The position numbers were made by a program, and so were the translations under genes. The notes under the pieces were generated by a model. That model saw only the letters and a list, made by a program, of their open reading frames with translations, ran no database searches and was not told the DNA's origin. Positions 46,506 through 59,095 of a stretch of DNA of 64,000 bases are shown here, piece by piece. The stretch is from Paraspadella gotoi. Its lineage: Eukaryota; Chaetognatha. Each line of letters opens with the position of its first letter. Positions within the stretch are counted from its first letter, which is position 1. Location of the stretch: the NCBI GenBank assembly GCA_051294375.1, contig CM119266.1, positions 5,543,149 to 5,607,148 of the forward strand. The letters are read 5' to 3'.

Positions 46506-47199
46506 ATCGTCGTAAAGTCACCAAAGCGTTTGATTTGTTCCGCCCGTAAATTGGACCACCCTCCATGGGGGGCGACCCCGTTGACCACCTTTCAATCGAT
46601 GACCACTTAGAGTCGTGACCACTTTTGAGCTTCGGCCGAATCGTTAAGGGTCGAGACTTCTCTTTCCTTTTCTCCTCGGGGTCACCAGGGGCGCTTCGGT
46701 TTTGGGTGAGATGAATTCACAGCCGATTCGTATAGATATCGTATTTAATTATAATAATTGGCTAATTTAAGTTTTTATTGAAAAAGGATACTAATTTTTA
46801 TCAGTCATTGAAATCAGGTTATTGACTCCCACAATTTCAGACCATTGCTTTTATAAATGAAACGGGAGTATTAATATTATCAAAACGAAACTATAATGAT
46901 ATATTAATAGTTAACGAAGACCGAGATGACCATCTCGCCATAACAACCTCGTTCAGGTCAGTCAGTCCGTCGTTTCCCTCCCGTCCAATCATCTCCCTTC
47001 CCTTTCACCCTGTGTGGTCCTTTTCCCTTCTCCTCCTCCTCCTATTCTTCCTCCTCCTCCTCTTCCTCTTCCTCCTCCTCCTCCTCCTCCCCCTCCTCCT
47101 CAACCATCCGGTCAAATTCTCCGCCAAATAATTTCCGATTTCTATCGATTTGATTTCGACTTGGGTGAATAATCCCACCCACGTCCCTCTCTCTGTCTC

Positions 47200-47245
<46 letters not shown>

Positions 47246-48066
47246 ACAATTTTTGTAATTAAAGTTATTAATTATTATTAATTACAAGCAAAACATTTAA
47301 TCTGTTTTTTCCAGATAGCTCCTTAAGATAGCTATGAGATGGCATTCTTTAAAAATTCAAAGACGCACCTTGTCAGTTGCCATCTCTCTCTTCAGAAAGG
47401 CATTCCACCTCCACTTGCACGCACCTCACTCCACTTCCTCCTCACTCCTCCACCTGCACCACCTCCACTCCACCACCTCCACCTGCACATCTCCTCCACC
47501 TCCACCTCCACCTGCCCTCCACCTCCACCTCCTCACCTCCATCCTCCTCCACCTCCTCACCTCCACCATCCACTCCACCTCCCCACTTCACACTCCACCT
47601 CCACCTCCACCTCCACCTTCCCCTCCACTCCACTCCTCCACCCACCTCACCCTCCTCCTCCACCTCACCTCCACCTCCACCCCACTCAACCTCCACCTCC
47701 ACTCCCACCCACCCCCAAAGTTTCCCCCTTTTCTCTGATCCACCTCAGCGTCCCTCCATTTTCAATATTGCGCTCCTCTTTTTTCAACCGACTGACTGAC
47801 TGACCTTTTTGCAAAACCATCGACTCTTTTAGCGCTCATCGCGTTCCTTTTAGCGGCTGCCCAACCCCTTCCCCTCTCCCCCTTCTCTCTCCCATAGCCC
47901 GCCTGCGATCCATCCAACCACCCTTCCCCCTGCCCTCCCCCTGCCCACCCCCCTCTTTTTTCCTAATCCAAAATCCCGTTCGCCTTTCGAGGTTTTGTTT
48001 TGATTCCATCATCGTTGTTACGTTTCCGGATATCCCGTCTCTCTCTCTCACCTCTCTCTTCTGCCT

Positions 48067-48114
<48 letters not shown>

Positions 48115-48802
48115 TCTAATATTTTGGTCAGTTGAAAAAAAGGCTGACTATATATTTCATTATATTTGAACACTATTTTAAAACCATTAACGTTTCAAAT
48201 GATATTCATTTGAATAAGGACTAAGGAGTATTTTTTAAACTCGAGATGCTGAATAACTAATTAATATAAAGAATCATAACTTAAGATAACATTACACAAC
48301 ATAACATAACATAATCTTAACATATTATAACATATCTCAACATATACGTATTACACAGATGTACATAAAAAGAATTCATGACGCGATTTATCTATTTTGA
48401 GGTCAAGATAAGATGAAAATATTGTTACTATCTAAATACTTATATCCTCTCTCGCACTCCCTCTCTTCTCTCTCTCTCTCTCTCCTCTCCCTATCCCGTT
48501 CTCTCTCGTCCTATCTCTCACTCTCTCTCCCCTCTCTCGTCTACGTTCACATAAGATTCACATAAGATTCAGCAAAGCCGAAGGAAAAAGAACCATAAAG
48601 TCGGACCGAAGTTCCACCTGTTTTCGACCCTGGCGATGGTTGATATGACCATTTCCTCTCTCTCTCCTCTCTCTCTCTCTTCTCTCTCTCCTCTCTCTCT
48701 CTCTTCATCTCTCTCTCTCTGCTCTACTCTCCTCTCCTCCATCATTCTCTTCTCTCTTACTACTCACTAAACTATTGTAGAACAAAGCATTTCGAAAAAT
48801 TC

Positions 48803-48991
48803 TCAGCAGTAACCGGGATTCTTGACAAAAACAAGCGATGTCCAACAATCTGCATCCTGGCATACACAATTTCCTGTTCTCGAACAAATCAAAGGAATCG
48901 GATTCTGGCAAGAAGACGGCACAGTCATAACGGAGAATGAAGTAGGCTGCGAAGCACCTGTCAAGTCCTGTTCTAAAAAAATATCTGACAT
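48803..48991 (-). CDS. Short cysteine-rich reading frame, right-arm copy
   Basis: Same 62-codon frame and stop as 30,391-30,579, with no difference that I can see. The same doubts apply. If the palindrome is an assembly artefact, this is not a second gene. Confidence 0.22.
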   Translation of the reverse strand: MSDIFLEQDLTGASQPTSFSVMTVPSSCQNPIPLICSRTGNCVCQDADCWTSLVFVKNPGYC

Positions 48992-49821
48992 CGAGGTATT
49001 CGCTCGTTGAATACAACAGAACGAGAGAGAAGAGATGAGACGAGAGAGAGAGGAGAGAGAGAGGAGAGAGATGACCAAGAGAGAGGAGAGATAGAGAGAG
49101 AGAGATGGCAAAAGCTAGTGGGAGAAGATTGACTTCTCTCTTAAGATATCAATTTTCATTGCGAGAACAAGATGGAAAAGCATGAAATATTTTCTGATGC
49201 CTTCGCAAAGTAAATCCACCCTCTCATACGCGGAGCGAGGGGAGAGGAAGAGGAAGAGAAGAGGAGGAGGAGGGGGAGAGGAGGAGGATGAAAAAATTAA
49301 GGATAGAGGGAAGGAAACAAAGATTGAGAATATCTTTTTATATAATTATAAACATTCTTTGAAACATGAAATATATCACTTACAAAATCTCACTGTTGCC
49401 TTTAATAACACTCGGACTTGAATTAATTCTTGATTGAGAGCTTGCACGGAGTCGCTATGTTTTGATCTTGTAAGAGTGATGGAGGGCCTAAAAAACTTCC
49501 AAAGCCTGTTCAAAAGTCAGGGGCAAATAGCTTATTTATCAAATGAATTGGATTAATGTTTATATTGATTGTAGCATTCTTTATAGGTTTGAGAGGACTA
49601 AATTTATTGATTGCGTTTTTTTGGTATAAGTCACTGAACAGAAAGTTTAAAAAACCAAATGCGTAAATAAAATAAAACAAATACTTGGAAACGAAAAAGT
49701 TTTTTTTTTTACTTTTACTTTTACTTACAGCAGATTCCGGCTCTGATAATTAACTTTATCGCGTCCGGTCGTCCGCCCATACCCAATCTTGTTCCGTAAA
49801 GTCACTTATTATATCGAATAT

Positions 49822-50081
49822 TATGGCCAACAGCCTTGGTTGCCTGTGATGCCATTGAGATGGGCATCTCACTTGTTGGCTTTGGGGGCTTCCGATCCTC
49901 AGTGACGCCTTCAGTCACTGGCGCGGTTACCCTAGGACGGTCTCGCTTTTGACAACGCATGAAGGAAATTCGGAGGACTGTGGATGGAACACTACGCCTG
50001 GGTTGATGTGTTCCCCTCTGACGCCAAATGGACTTGGCTGAATGATGGTGGACGTGAGGCGGTTGAAATATACCGCCCACA
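49822..50081. mobile_element. Uncharacterised 260-bp insertion, right-arm copy
   Basis: Mirror of 29,301-29,560 within the palindrome, not an independent insertion. Confidence 0.5.
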
Positions 50082-50930
50082 AATATCGATTATGAGAATT
50101 CTTGCAAAAAAAATTGATGTCCGCTTCCGTCCTCCGTCCGTCGTTTTTAAGCATCAAACTTAGTTTTCCTGCCATCAAATTTGTTTTTGTGGAATATTAA
50201 ACTTGGCATGAGTCCAAATTTTATCATGTGTTGCGACGTTCGTTAGCTAATGCTTTTAAGATTTTATTTCTGTTATATAATATTATTATATATAAAACTT
50301 AGCATAAATTGAGTTCGACTTAACGTTTCTTCAAAACCAACATTCATTTATCGCATGATTGTGGTAGTCGTAGTATCGACGATATTTCCCGAACCGCTTC
50401 TCCGCGAACTCAGATTTGCGGAGGCGTTTGGTATTTGACGATAGGCCCGAACCGCTTACATCCGCGACCCCTGTCCATCGACTCAGAACTTTCCCACATT
50501 CCCTTTTTCTAGACTTGCAAAAGAGGAAGACAACGTTCTGACGTGATTCTCCACGATAGATCAGGGGAATCCTCATTTATCACATCGAATCCACTTCAAA
50601 ACTTCACCGTGGATTCCTATAGTCGGCACTCTGGGCATTAAGTATAAACACCCCCGGCCCCTATAAGCATGACACCCCTCCCACGTCGTGGAGCCCCTTC
50701 CTGGGTCCGAGCTGATTCCAGGGCCCCTGGACTTGCTGAACGATTGCTCCCCTCCCTCCATCTGGGAAGTTTCACCCGCCTATAAATGCAGCGGGCGATA
50801 TCTCGATGTACTCGTGACCCAGGTGGGCTCCATTTTGAGTTACACAAAAGGCCACTCCAGCTCATTGGACACTACAGCTACGCGCGTCGCGTAGAAGTAC
50901 CAAACCTCTCGCCAAAGTAATGCAGAAAAC

Positions 50931-50955
50931 NNNNNNNNNNNNNNNNNNNNNNNNN
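50931..50955. other. Assembly gap, 25 N
   Basis: It separates the right palindrome arm from the noisy third copy. Confidence 0.98.
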
Positions 50956-52878
50956 AATGAAAACGCGGAGTGATTAAATAATTATCCAACAGAAACGAAA
51001 CTACTAAATGAGTTATATTTTTAATAGTTACACGAAGACACGAGTATAACACATACCAAATGACCACATTTTATCTCTCATACGCCGCATAACAACTCGT
51101 TCAGGTTACACGTCAGTTCCGTCGTTATTCCCCTCTCCCATATACCGCCTTCCAATCATCTCCCATTCCCTTTCCTACCACCCTGGTTAGTGGTCCTTTG
51201 TCCCTTCCTCCTCCTCCCTCCTTATATTAACTATCCTCCTCCATCCTTCTGTCACCTCATTTATACCTTCCCTCCTCCTCCTCCTCCCCTCCTCCTCGGC
51301 AACCCATCCGGTTTCAAATTCTCCGCCAAATAATTTTCTCCGAAATTATCTAATCGATTGATTTCGACCTTGGCGTGAGACAATAATCCACACCCTAGCA
51401 CAGATGCCTCCAGCGACTAGCCTTCCTACTCACTGCCTATCCGACCCCACCCTCAGAAGACTACAACCTCAATCTGCTCCTGATACTATCATCACCTCCG
51501 TCGTCGCTCTCATTCTTCCTCTGCCTCCGATTCTCTCTCCTCCTGAACACCAAATTTTTTGCGTAATTAAAGTCTATTATACATTATTATTTAGGATATC
51601 ACTAAGCAACAAAGCCAGTTTAAATCTAGTTTTTATATCCAGATTATCAGTAGAGCTCCATCGATATATAAACGCATAGCTAATGAGCATGAAGCATTCT
51701 AATTTAAAAATCGCACTCTATAGTACAGTTTGTTTATTTTTGCCTTTTCTTAGCCTTTATTATTTTTAGTATTTTATATTATCTTTTATACATTATCTTG
51801 TTTCCCTGATGACTTTATTCCAAAATTACCCTATATTATCTCTCTTTCAGAAAGAAAAGGACATTTGATAAGAGCTGTTGATCCCACCTCCATTCCACTC
51901 TATAATTGATGCACAACCTGGCACCTACTGACTAAACCTCACCCACAAAACAAAAATGACCCCCCCCTCCCTCCTTCCCCAACGCCTTCCACCTTGCTCC
52001 ACCTTCCACCCTCACCTCAACCCGTTCCTTTCTTCCGTCCACCACCACCTTTCCTCCCCCCACACCAGTCCGAACGGCTGTAGCAACATCCTTCCTCCAA
52101 CCACCTGCACCTGCACTTGCACCTCCACCTTAAACCTCCACCTCCTCCTCCTCACCTCCACCTCCACCTCCTCCTCCTCCTCTCCACCGACCACCTCCTC
52201 CGTTCCACCACACCCACAACTCCACCTGCAACATCCCTCCCCACCACTCCCACCTCCAACCTGCACCTCCCACCCCACCGCTTCCCACCTGTCTACTCCA
52301 CAACCACCACCCCACTATCCTCCTCCATCTCCTCCTCCACCTGCCCACCTCTCCTCCACCTCCACCTCTCACGCTGCCACAACCTCCACTCCTCCACCTC
52401 ACCTCCACCTCAGCTCATCCCTCCACTTCCTCCTCCACCACCATCCTCCACCTGCATTTCCACCTTCCACCTCCTCCTCCACCTCCTCCTCACCCCACCT
52501 CCACCTCCACTCCCACCCACCCCAAGTTTCCCCTTTTCTCTGATCCACCTCAGCGTCCCTCCATTCATATTGCTCCTCTTTTTCAAACCGACTGACTGAA
52601 CTGACCTTTTTGCAAAACCATCGACTCTTTTAGCGCTCATCGCACGTTCCTTTTAGCGGCCTGCCCACACCCCTTCCCCTCTCCCCCTTCCTCTCTCCCC
52701 ATAGCCCGCCTCGATCCATCAACACCTTCCCCATGCCCTCCCCTGCCACCCCTCCCACCCCCCTCTTTTTTCCTAATCCAAAATCACCGCTTCGCCTTTT
52801 CGAGGTTTTGTTTTGATTCCATCATCGTTTGTTACGTTTCCGGATATACCCCGTCCCTCCTACTCTCCTCTCTTCCTC

Positions 52879-52966
<88 letters not shown>

Positions 52967-53618
52967 TAATATTTGTTCAGGAAGTGTTTCACTATTAGAA
53001 AAAAAAGGCTACATATATGTTCATTATATTTGAACATATTTTTAAAACCATTAACGTTTCAAATGATATTTCATATGAATAAGGACATAGAGATATATTT
53101 TTAAACTCGACGATGTTGAATAACTAATAATATAAATAAATCATAACTTAAAGATAACATAACAACATAACAATAACATAATCTTAACATATTATAACAT
53201 ATCTCAACATATACGTATTACAACAGATGTACAAGTAAAACGAGAATTATGACGCGCGATTTATCTTTTGAGTCAAATAAAATGAAAATAAATTGTACTT
53301 CTAATACTTATAATCCTCTCTCCCTCCCTCTCTTCTCTCTCTCCTCTCTATCCCATCCTCTCTCCTCTCTCTGTCCTCTCTCTCACTCTCTCTCCCTCCT
53401 CTCTCGTCTAGACGTTTCACATAGATTCATCATAAGAATTCAGCCAAAGCCGAGGAAAAAAGACACCATAAAAGTCGGACCGAAGTTCCACCTGTTTTCG
53501 ACCCATGGCGATGGTTGCTATGAATTCCTCTACTTACTCTTCACTCTCTCTCTCTCCTCTCTCTCTCCTTCATCTCATCTGCTCTCTCTCTACTCTCCTC
53601 TCCTCCATCAATATCTCC
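50956..53618. repeat. Third, noisy copy of part of block E
   Basis: It follows 46,860-48,755 in direct orientation (TCGTTCAGGT near 51,095, the C-rich hexamer array at 51,955-52,525, GACTGACTG near 52,593, the long CT tract 52,878-52,963). Indels occur every few bases, as in raw single-molecule reads. The section 51,380-51,950 is poorly alignable and holds no gene. Confidence 0.85.
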
Positions 53619-54204
53619 TCGCCCGCATTATCATCGGTCGCTCGGCCCCCGCAGCCGATCGCACCTCAGAGACAATCGTGACCGCGTCGCGAACCGTTTC
53701 CTCGCTACGGACGCTTTAAATCTCTCCTTGACCGCTTCTTTCCGGTGAATGGATATGGAGGGCGGAGGAGGGGAGGAGGAGGAGGAGGAGGAGGCCAGTG
53801 CAGGCAGGAGGAGGCAAGAAGAGCTGGTACTCCTAGGAGGAGAATGAAAGGGAAAATATGAGCTGGCGGGATAAGGAGACCATCAGTAATAGAATAAGGC
53901 AGTACAGGAGTGATGAAATGTGGAAAAGCCAGAAAAAAACATTTGAAGCACAAAAATCTAATTTTGTGACGCGTATAATTAAAGTATTAAAAAAAGGTTA
54001 TTCGCAGTGAAAACAACAAGCTGCATTTCTGTTAATTACGCATCATTTAGACTAGACTTTAGGCGCACAGTTCTGAGGCGGCTTTAAAGCCATAACCCCA
54101 CAATAAGTAATTTCCCATAGTCTTCGTTGTAAGGAGCTCATCCTTATTTAGAATGTACTTTGGATAAGGCTCAAAGTGGCCTGAAGACAACCATTCGAAT
54201 CAAC
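53619..54204. other. GC-rich patch, GAG repeat and unique DNA, no gene
   Basis: About 110 GC-rich bases (53,625-53,735) can be read as an open frame but have no recognisable family or splice sites. A (GAG)n run follows at 53,769-53,793. The rest is ordinary AT-rich sequence. Confidence 0.5.
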
Positions 54205-54385
54205 TGCACCCCAGCGGCCGCAATGGAACGAGTCTTGGGCTTAGATCCAGGTTCCACGACTCAAGGACCTCCACAGTGGAGTCCACACCCTAACCGCAGT
54301 TTAAGCACCATTGGGGATTGATCCCGGGACCTAATTGTTACGAAGTGATGGCTTTACTCTAAAAGGCACGTAGTCACGACTGACG
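54205..54385 (-). mobile_element. tRNA-derived SINE, second family, independent copy
   Basis: On the minus strand: an A-box-like stretch at 54,348-54,371, a B-box-like GGGATCAATCCC at 54,314-54,325, and the body end ACTCGTTCCATTGCGG. It shares the body, including CCAGGT..AAGCCC, with the SINE at 11,572 but sits in unrelated flanks, which supports real dispersal. Confidence 0.6.
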
Positions 54386-54538
54386 GGAGAAAAATAGCGA
54401 AATGTCTAACTACAATAAAACTACTTTTATTCTCTTTGGCCAGAGTTAAGTTTTTCAATGAATATTTATATAATATATGGTTATTAGCTTTGTATTAATT
54501 TTCCTTTTTTGTAGATAAGCGAGGGTTATGGTAAAAGT

Positions 54539-55177
54539 NNNNNNNNNNNNNNNNNNNNNNNNNNNNNNNNNNNNNNNNNNNNNNNNNNNNNNNNNNNNNN
54601 NNNNNNNNNNNNNNNNNNNNNNNNNNNNNNNNNNNNNNNNNNNNNNNNNNNNNNNNNNNNNNNNNNNNNNNNNNNNNNNNNNNNNNNNNNNNNNNNNNNN
54701 NNNNNNNNNNNNNNNNNNNNNNNNNNNNNNNNNNNNNNNNNNNNNNNNNNNNNNNNNNNNNNNNNNNNNNNNNNNNNNNNNNNNNNNNNNNNNNNNNNNN
54801 NNNNNNNNNNNNNNNNNNNNNNNNNNNNNNNNNNNNNNNNNNNNNNNNNNNNNNNNNNNNNNNNNNNNNNNNNNNNNNNNNNNNNNNNNNNNNNNNNNNN
54901 NNNNNNNNNNNNNNNNNNNNNNNNNNNNNNNNNNNNNNNNNNNNNNNNNNNNNNNNNNNNNNNNNNNNNNNNNNNNNNNNNNNNNNNNNNNNNNNNNNNN
55001 NNNNNNNNNNNNNNNNNNNNNNNNNNNNNNNNNNNNNNNNNNNNNNNNNNNNNNNNNNNNNNNNNNNNNNNNNNNNNNNNNNNNNNNNNNNNNNNNNNNN
55101 NNNNNNNNNNNNNNNNNNNNNNNNNNNNNNNNNNNNNNNNNNNNNNNNNNNNNNNNNNNNNNNNNNNNNNNNNNNNN
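54539..55177. other. Assembly gap, 639 N
   Basis: It ends at a GAC array. Content unknown. Confidence 0.98.

Positions 55178-55213
<36 letters not shown>
55178..55213. repeat. (GAC)12 microsatellite
   Basis: Twelve perfect units bordering the gap; the array may continue into it. Confidence 0.95.
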
Positions 55214-55214
<1 letters not shown>

Positions 55215-56181
55215 TCCGCTTCATCGATGCCAAGTGACTGTCAACGAATTGAGATTTACAGCTTTGAATTATTGGCCATTGATGGGATTAAAGGGAAGAG
55301 AGAGACGGAGGAAAGGAAAGGGGAGAGAGACACGGAGGAAAGGAAAGGGGAGAGAGAAAGATAAAAAAGAAAAGAAAAAAAGAGAAGAGAAAGAGAACAG
55401 AGGAGAGAGATGAGAGAGAGAAAAGAGAGAAAAAAGGGACAAAAGAGAGTTAAGAGAAGAAAGAGAAGAGAGACGAGAGAGAGAAGAGAGAGAAGAAAGG
55501 GAGAAAAGAGACGAAAGATAAAGGAATGAAGAGAGAGAAGAGAAACAGAAATGAAAGCTGAAAAATAAGAAAGATAAAAGTTTAAAAAAAGGATTGATTG
55601 GCAGAAATGAAGAACCTCAACATCGACATATTCATTGTATCGATATCATTATTGTCGATTGAATCAAAATGACTACATCGCTGAATCTCCTGAATCCTGA
55701 TAGTCATGAACGCTTTGAATTTAGTGAATAAAATGAATACAATGAATTACCCCCTGAAGATTCAACCCCTGCAATACCGCGGTTACCCCGCAAATGACCC
55801 CGACCCATTTTCGTCCCCTTTCGTTCCCCAACCACCCTGTAAAATCTATTGACCCTGCCCTGCCCTCCATGCTCTCCATGCTCTCCATGCCTCCCCTGCC
55901 CCTTTTCCTCCTTCGCTGTTCACACCTCATAAATTTCTGTAAATTCGTCAAAACAAAAGAGAATGAAAGGATTGTCTCTTCCTCTTCTTAATCCTCATCC
56001 TCTTCCTCCTCCTCTTTCTCTTCCTCCTCCTCTTCCTCCTCTTATTAGATTGCTCCTCCTCTTCCTCTTCCTTCTCCTCTTCCTTTTCCTCTTCTTCCTC
56101 CTCTTCCTACTCCTCATCCTCTCTTCAACCTTCTTAATTTCCGCCCTAACACCTTTTCACCTCTCTTTTCCCTTGGCTTAC

Positions 56182-56214
<33 letters not shown>

Positions 56215-56607
56215 TCTCTCACTCTCTCTCGCTATTTTACCATCTCAACTACCGACTAAAATTCTAAACATAAAAAAAAGAAATTAAAAAAATAAAATTC
56301 TCCATATTTAAAAATTTGTCAACTTTTAAAAACTCAGGAAGAGAAAAAAAAGTGAGTCTGTGAATTTGTGATGAGGTTAAAGATTCCGCGGGAAAAAGAA
56401 GATCGAAAAAATGTCTGCGTGAAATTGAACCCGAAATTGACCAGATGCATACTGCATGAACCTCATAGCTGATATGTGAATATTTGAGTGCAGCGAGAAA
56501 AACAAGCGAGTGAGATAGAGAGAGAGAGCGAGGGGAAGAGAGAAAGATTGGGGGAGAGAAAGGGAGAGAGAGAGAGATAAAAAGAGAGATCGCTATCGCC
56601 TTACTCT

Positions 56608-56643
<36 letters not shown>
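55214..56643. other. Purine tract, unique DNA and pyrimidine tract, no gene
   Basis: GA/GGAAAG-rich DNA at 55,290-55,560, ordinary sequence at 55,570-55,960 with TCCATGCTC repeated near 55,866, a CTCCTCTTC tract at 55,975-56,130, CT at 56,178-56,230, GA at 56,516-56,590 and CT at 56,612-56,643. No gene is supported. Confidence 0.6.
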
Positions 56644-56948
56644 NNNNNNNNNNNNNNNNNNNNNNNNNNNNNNNNNNNNNNNNNNNNNNNNNNNNNNNNN
56701 NNNNNNNNNNNNNNNNNNNNNNNNNNNNNNNNNNNNNNNNNNNNNNNNNNNNNNNNNNNNNNNNNNNNNNNNNNNNNNNNNNNNNNNNNNNNNNNNNNNN
56801 NNNNNNNNNNNNNNNNNNNNNNNNNNNNNNNNNNNNNNNNNNNNNNNNNNNNNNNNNNNNNNNNNNNNNNNNNNNNNNNNNNNNNNNNNNNNNNNNNNNN
56901 NNNNNNNNNNNNNNNNNNNNNNNNNNNNNNNNNNNNNNNNNNNNNNNN
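56644..56948. other. Assembly gap, 305 N
   Basis: It begins inside a CT tract. Confidence 0.98.
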
Positions 56949-57043
56949 AAACGGGTTCTCAAAAGATGCCATTAAATATTTATAGACAAATATCGACGAC
57001 GACGGAGAAGAAAGAGTTACGCGTCAATGAAGTCATGGGTAGA

Positions 57044-57300
57044 NNNNNNNNNNNNNNNNNNNNNNNNNNNNNNNNNNNNNNNNNNNNNNNNNNNNNNNNN
57101 NNNNNNNNNNNNNNNNNNNNNNNNNNNNNNNNNNNNNNNNNNNNNNNNNNNNNNNNNNNNNNNNNNNNNNNNNNNNNNNNNNNNNNNNNNNNNNNNNNNN
57201 NNNNNNNNNNNNNNNNNNNNNNNNNNNNNNNNNNNNNNNNNNNNNNNNNNNNNNNNNNNNNNNNNNNNNNNNNNNNNNNNNNNNNNNNNNNNNNNNNNNN
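57044..57300. other. Assembly gap, 257 N
   Basis: It is flanked by about 95 bases of unique sequence on the left and 104 on the right, with nothing recognisable. Confidence 0.98.
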
Positions 57301-57404
57301 AGGGAGGAAAGATAAAAAAATGAAAAAAGATTCTCGGAATTCGCTCGGGTCTGGCTTGTTGACTCTGTGTCAAACATAGGAGACATTAAATTCTTGATTG
57401 ATTG

Positions 57405-57487
57405 NNNNNNNNNNNNNNNNNNNNNNNNNNNNNNNNNNNNNNNNNNNNNNNNNNNNNNNNNNNNNNNNNNNNNNNNNNNNNNNNNNN
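57405..57487. other. Assembly gap, 83 N
   Basis: It follows GATTGATTG, so a tetranucleotide repeat may fill it. Confidence 0.95.
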
Positions 57488-57517
57488 ATGATTTTGTTTG
57501 TGTTGCAACTCGGAAGT

Positions 57518-57780
57518 CGGGAGAGAGAGAAGAGCAAACATCCATTTGATGACGATGGAGAGAGAGGGAGAGGGAGAGAGAGTAGGAGGGTGAGAGAGAG
57601 GGTAATAGGAAGTGATAGAGAGAGTAGGAGGGAGAGAGAGAGGCTAATAGAGAGAGGGAGAGTGTGAGAGTGGGAGAGATGAATAGCGAGACTGAGAGAG
57701 GGAGATGGAGAGAGAGAGATGGAACAAGGGAGAGGAAGAGAGTGGAGAGAAAAAGTAAAAATGAAGAAGAAAAAAGTTAA
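57518..57780. repeat. GA-rich purine tract
   Basis: Interrupted GAGAGAGGGAG units for about 260 bases. No gene is seen. Confidence 0.85.
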
Positions 57781-58050
57781 AAAATTAAAGATTAAAGATT
57801 TTGAATGTTTTAATTATCAAAATTACGTACTAGTCAAACTTATCAGTGAGAAATATTGACATTTTCTGGCAAAATGAAGTAAACAATCAGTAAAAATAAA
57901 AATAAGACTTTTTGGAACAATCACGAAAGACAAAACTCAACCAACAATTAAAAACTAAGTAAACAACAACAACAACAACTCGAGAGACAATAAACCAACT
58001 CGATGCCAGAAACGAAAGAGAAAAAATTGAGAGAAGAAAAGTATTTAAAG

Positions 58051-58137
<87 letters not shown>
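58051..58137. repeat. (GTC)29 microsatellite
   Basis: Twenty-nine uninterrupted GTC units, the longest perfect trinucleotide array in the window. It is read on the minus strand as poly-Arg or poly-Thr, which is spurious. Confidence 0.97.
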
Positions 58138-58194
58138 TTTTCCGGAAATCTTTGACCACCACCCAAGTTTAAAGGGAAAAATCGCTTGAAATTT

Positions 58195-58430
58195 CTAACT
58201 TTTTTCCTTTTTTTTTCTTTCTTTTTTTTTCATCGTCTTTCTGTCTTTCTTTGTTTATTTTTTTTTTGGTTTTAATATTTTTCTTATTTCCTCTTTCTTT
58301 TTTAATATTTTTTTTCTTTTTCTTTCTCTTAATCTTCCTGTCATTCTATTATTCTTTCTTTCTAACATTCTATCTTTCTTTCTCGTCCTCTTCTTTTGTG
58401 CTTTATTTCTTTTTGGTCAAATCACTGAAA
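58195..58430. repeat. Pyrimidine-rich (TTTC)n-like tract
   Basis: TTTC/TTTTC units with interruptions. No gene is seen. Confidence 0.75.
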
Positions 58431-58439
58431 ACAATTTTC

Positions 58440-58515
58440 ATTCCCCGAGTTTCGAACCCGGGACCTAACCAATATTTTTTTCCCGCCGTTTTTAAGGTCA
58501 GGACTCGATAGACGC
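58440..58515 (-). other. tRNA-like T-arm, possible SINE remnant
   Basis: On the minus strand CCGGGTTCGAAACTCGG forms a 5-bp stem with a 7-base loop and fits the pol III B box. Upstream sequence lacks a good A box and an acceptor stem, so it is not a functional tRNA gene. A decayed SINE head is possible. Confidence 0.3.
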
Positions 58516-58683
58516 GAGTCTTCGGTTTTACACTCGAAAGTGCGACGAAACTGTGATTAATGAGTGATTAGCGAGTGATTAGCGAGCGATTTAAAAAGAA
58601 CCAAGTGTTTTTAAGTGTGAAGATTTTATTCTCCCCTTATTCCTTTCGCGACTCGAAAAGAACATTAACTCCTTATCACTTTT

Positions 58684-58686
<3 letters not shown>

Positions 58687-58734
<48 letters not shown>
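58687..58734. repeat. (CT)24 microsatellite
   Basis: A perfect CT run. Confidence 0.97.
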
Positions 58735-58737
<3 letters not shown>

Positions 58738-58929
58738 AACAAAATCAAAAGGTTAAACCAAATTTTTGAGGCAAAAAAAAGAGAGAAAAGTGACGAAGGA
58801 AGAGAGAAAAAAAACGGATGAAGGGAAAAAGGGAAAAGTTAAATATGCGTAATGAAAATACTAAATATTGTAATAATAATACTAAAAATACTAAGAAAAA
58901 ATTGCCAATTACTCATTTTACTATTAAAT

Positions 58930-59095
58930 AGGTACAACCAATATAGAACTAATCCTTGCATTTAATATATGAGCTCTCTTACTCCTGACTGTGGACAGGC
59001 TTTGGTGGTTTACAAGATAATGACATAGCCTTTCCCTACAAGCTTTTATTCAAGACTATCTCACAATCTAATTTATTCACTCCCAGACCACCTGG
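58930..59095. repeat. Dispersed repeat R, independent copy
   Basis: It shares ACAACCAATATA, CTGACTGTGGACAGGCTTTG, ACAAGAT and CAAGCTTT, in that order, with 12,690-12,870. The flanks are different, which shows that R is truly interspersed. Confidence 0.65.

Larger units (their letters stand above)
42850..50930. repeat. Outer palindrome, right arm
   Basis: Reverse complement of 28,452-36,420. To about 45,980 it also repeats 38,234-41,392 directly at offset 4,615-4,618; the 3-base change falls in a CT tract near 45,000-45,095. It ends at a 25-N gap. Confidence 0.92.

Noticed and set aside
57887-58162. Frame with a long poly-Arg or poly-Thr tract
   Set aside because: It is the (GTC)29 array read in different frames, with no conserved context.
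58440-58515. Possible functional tRNA gene on the minus strand
   Set aside because: Only the T-arm is convincing; acceptor, D and anticodon arms do not form.
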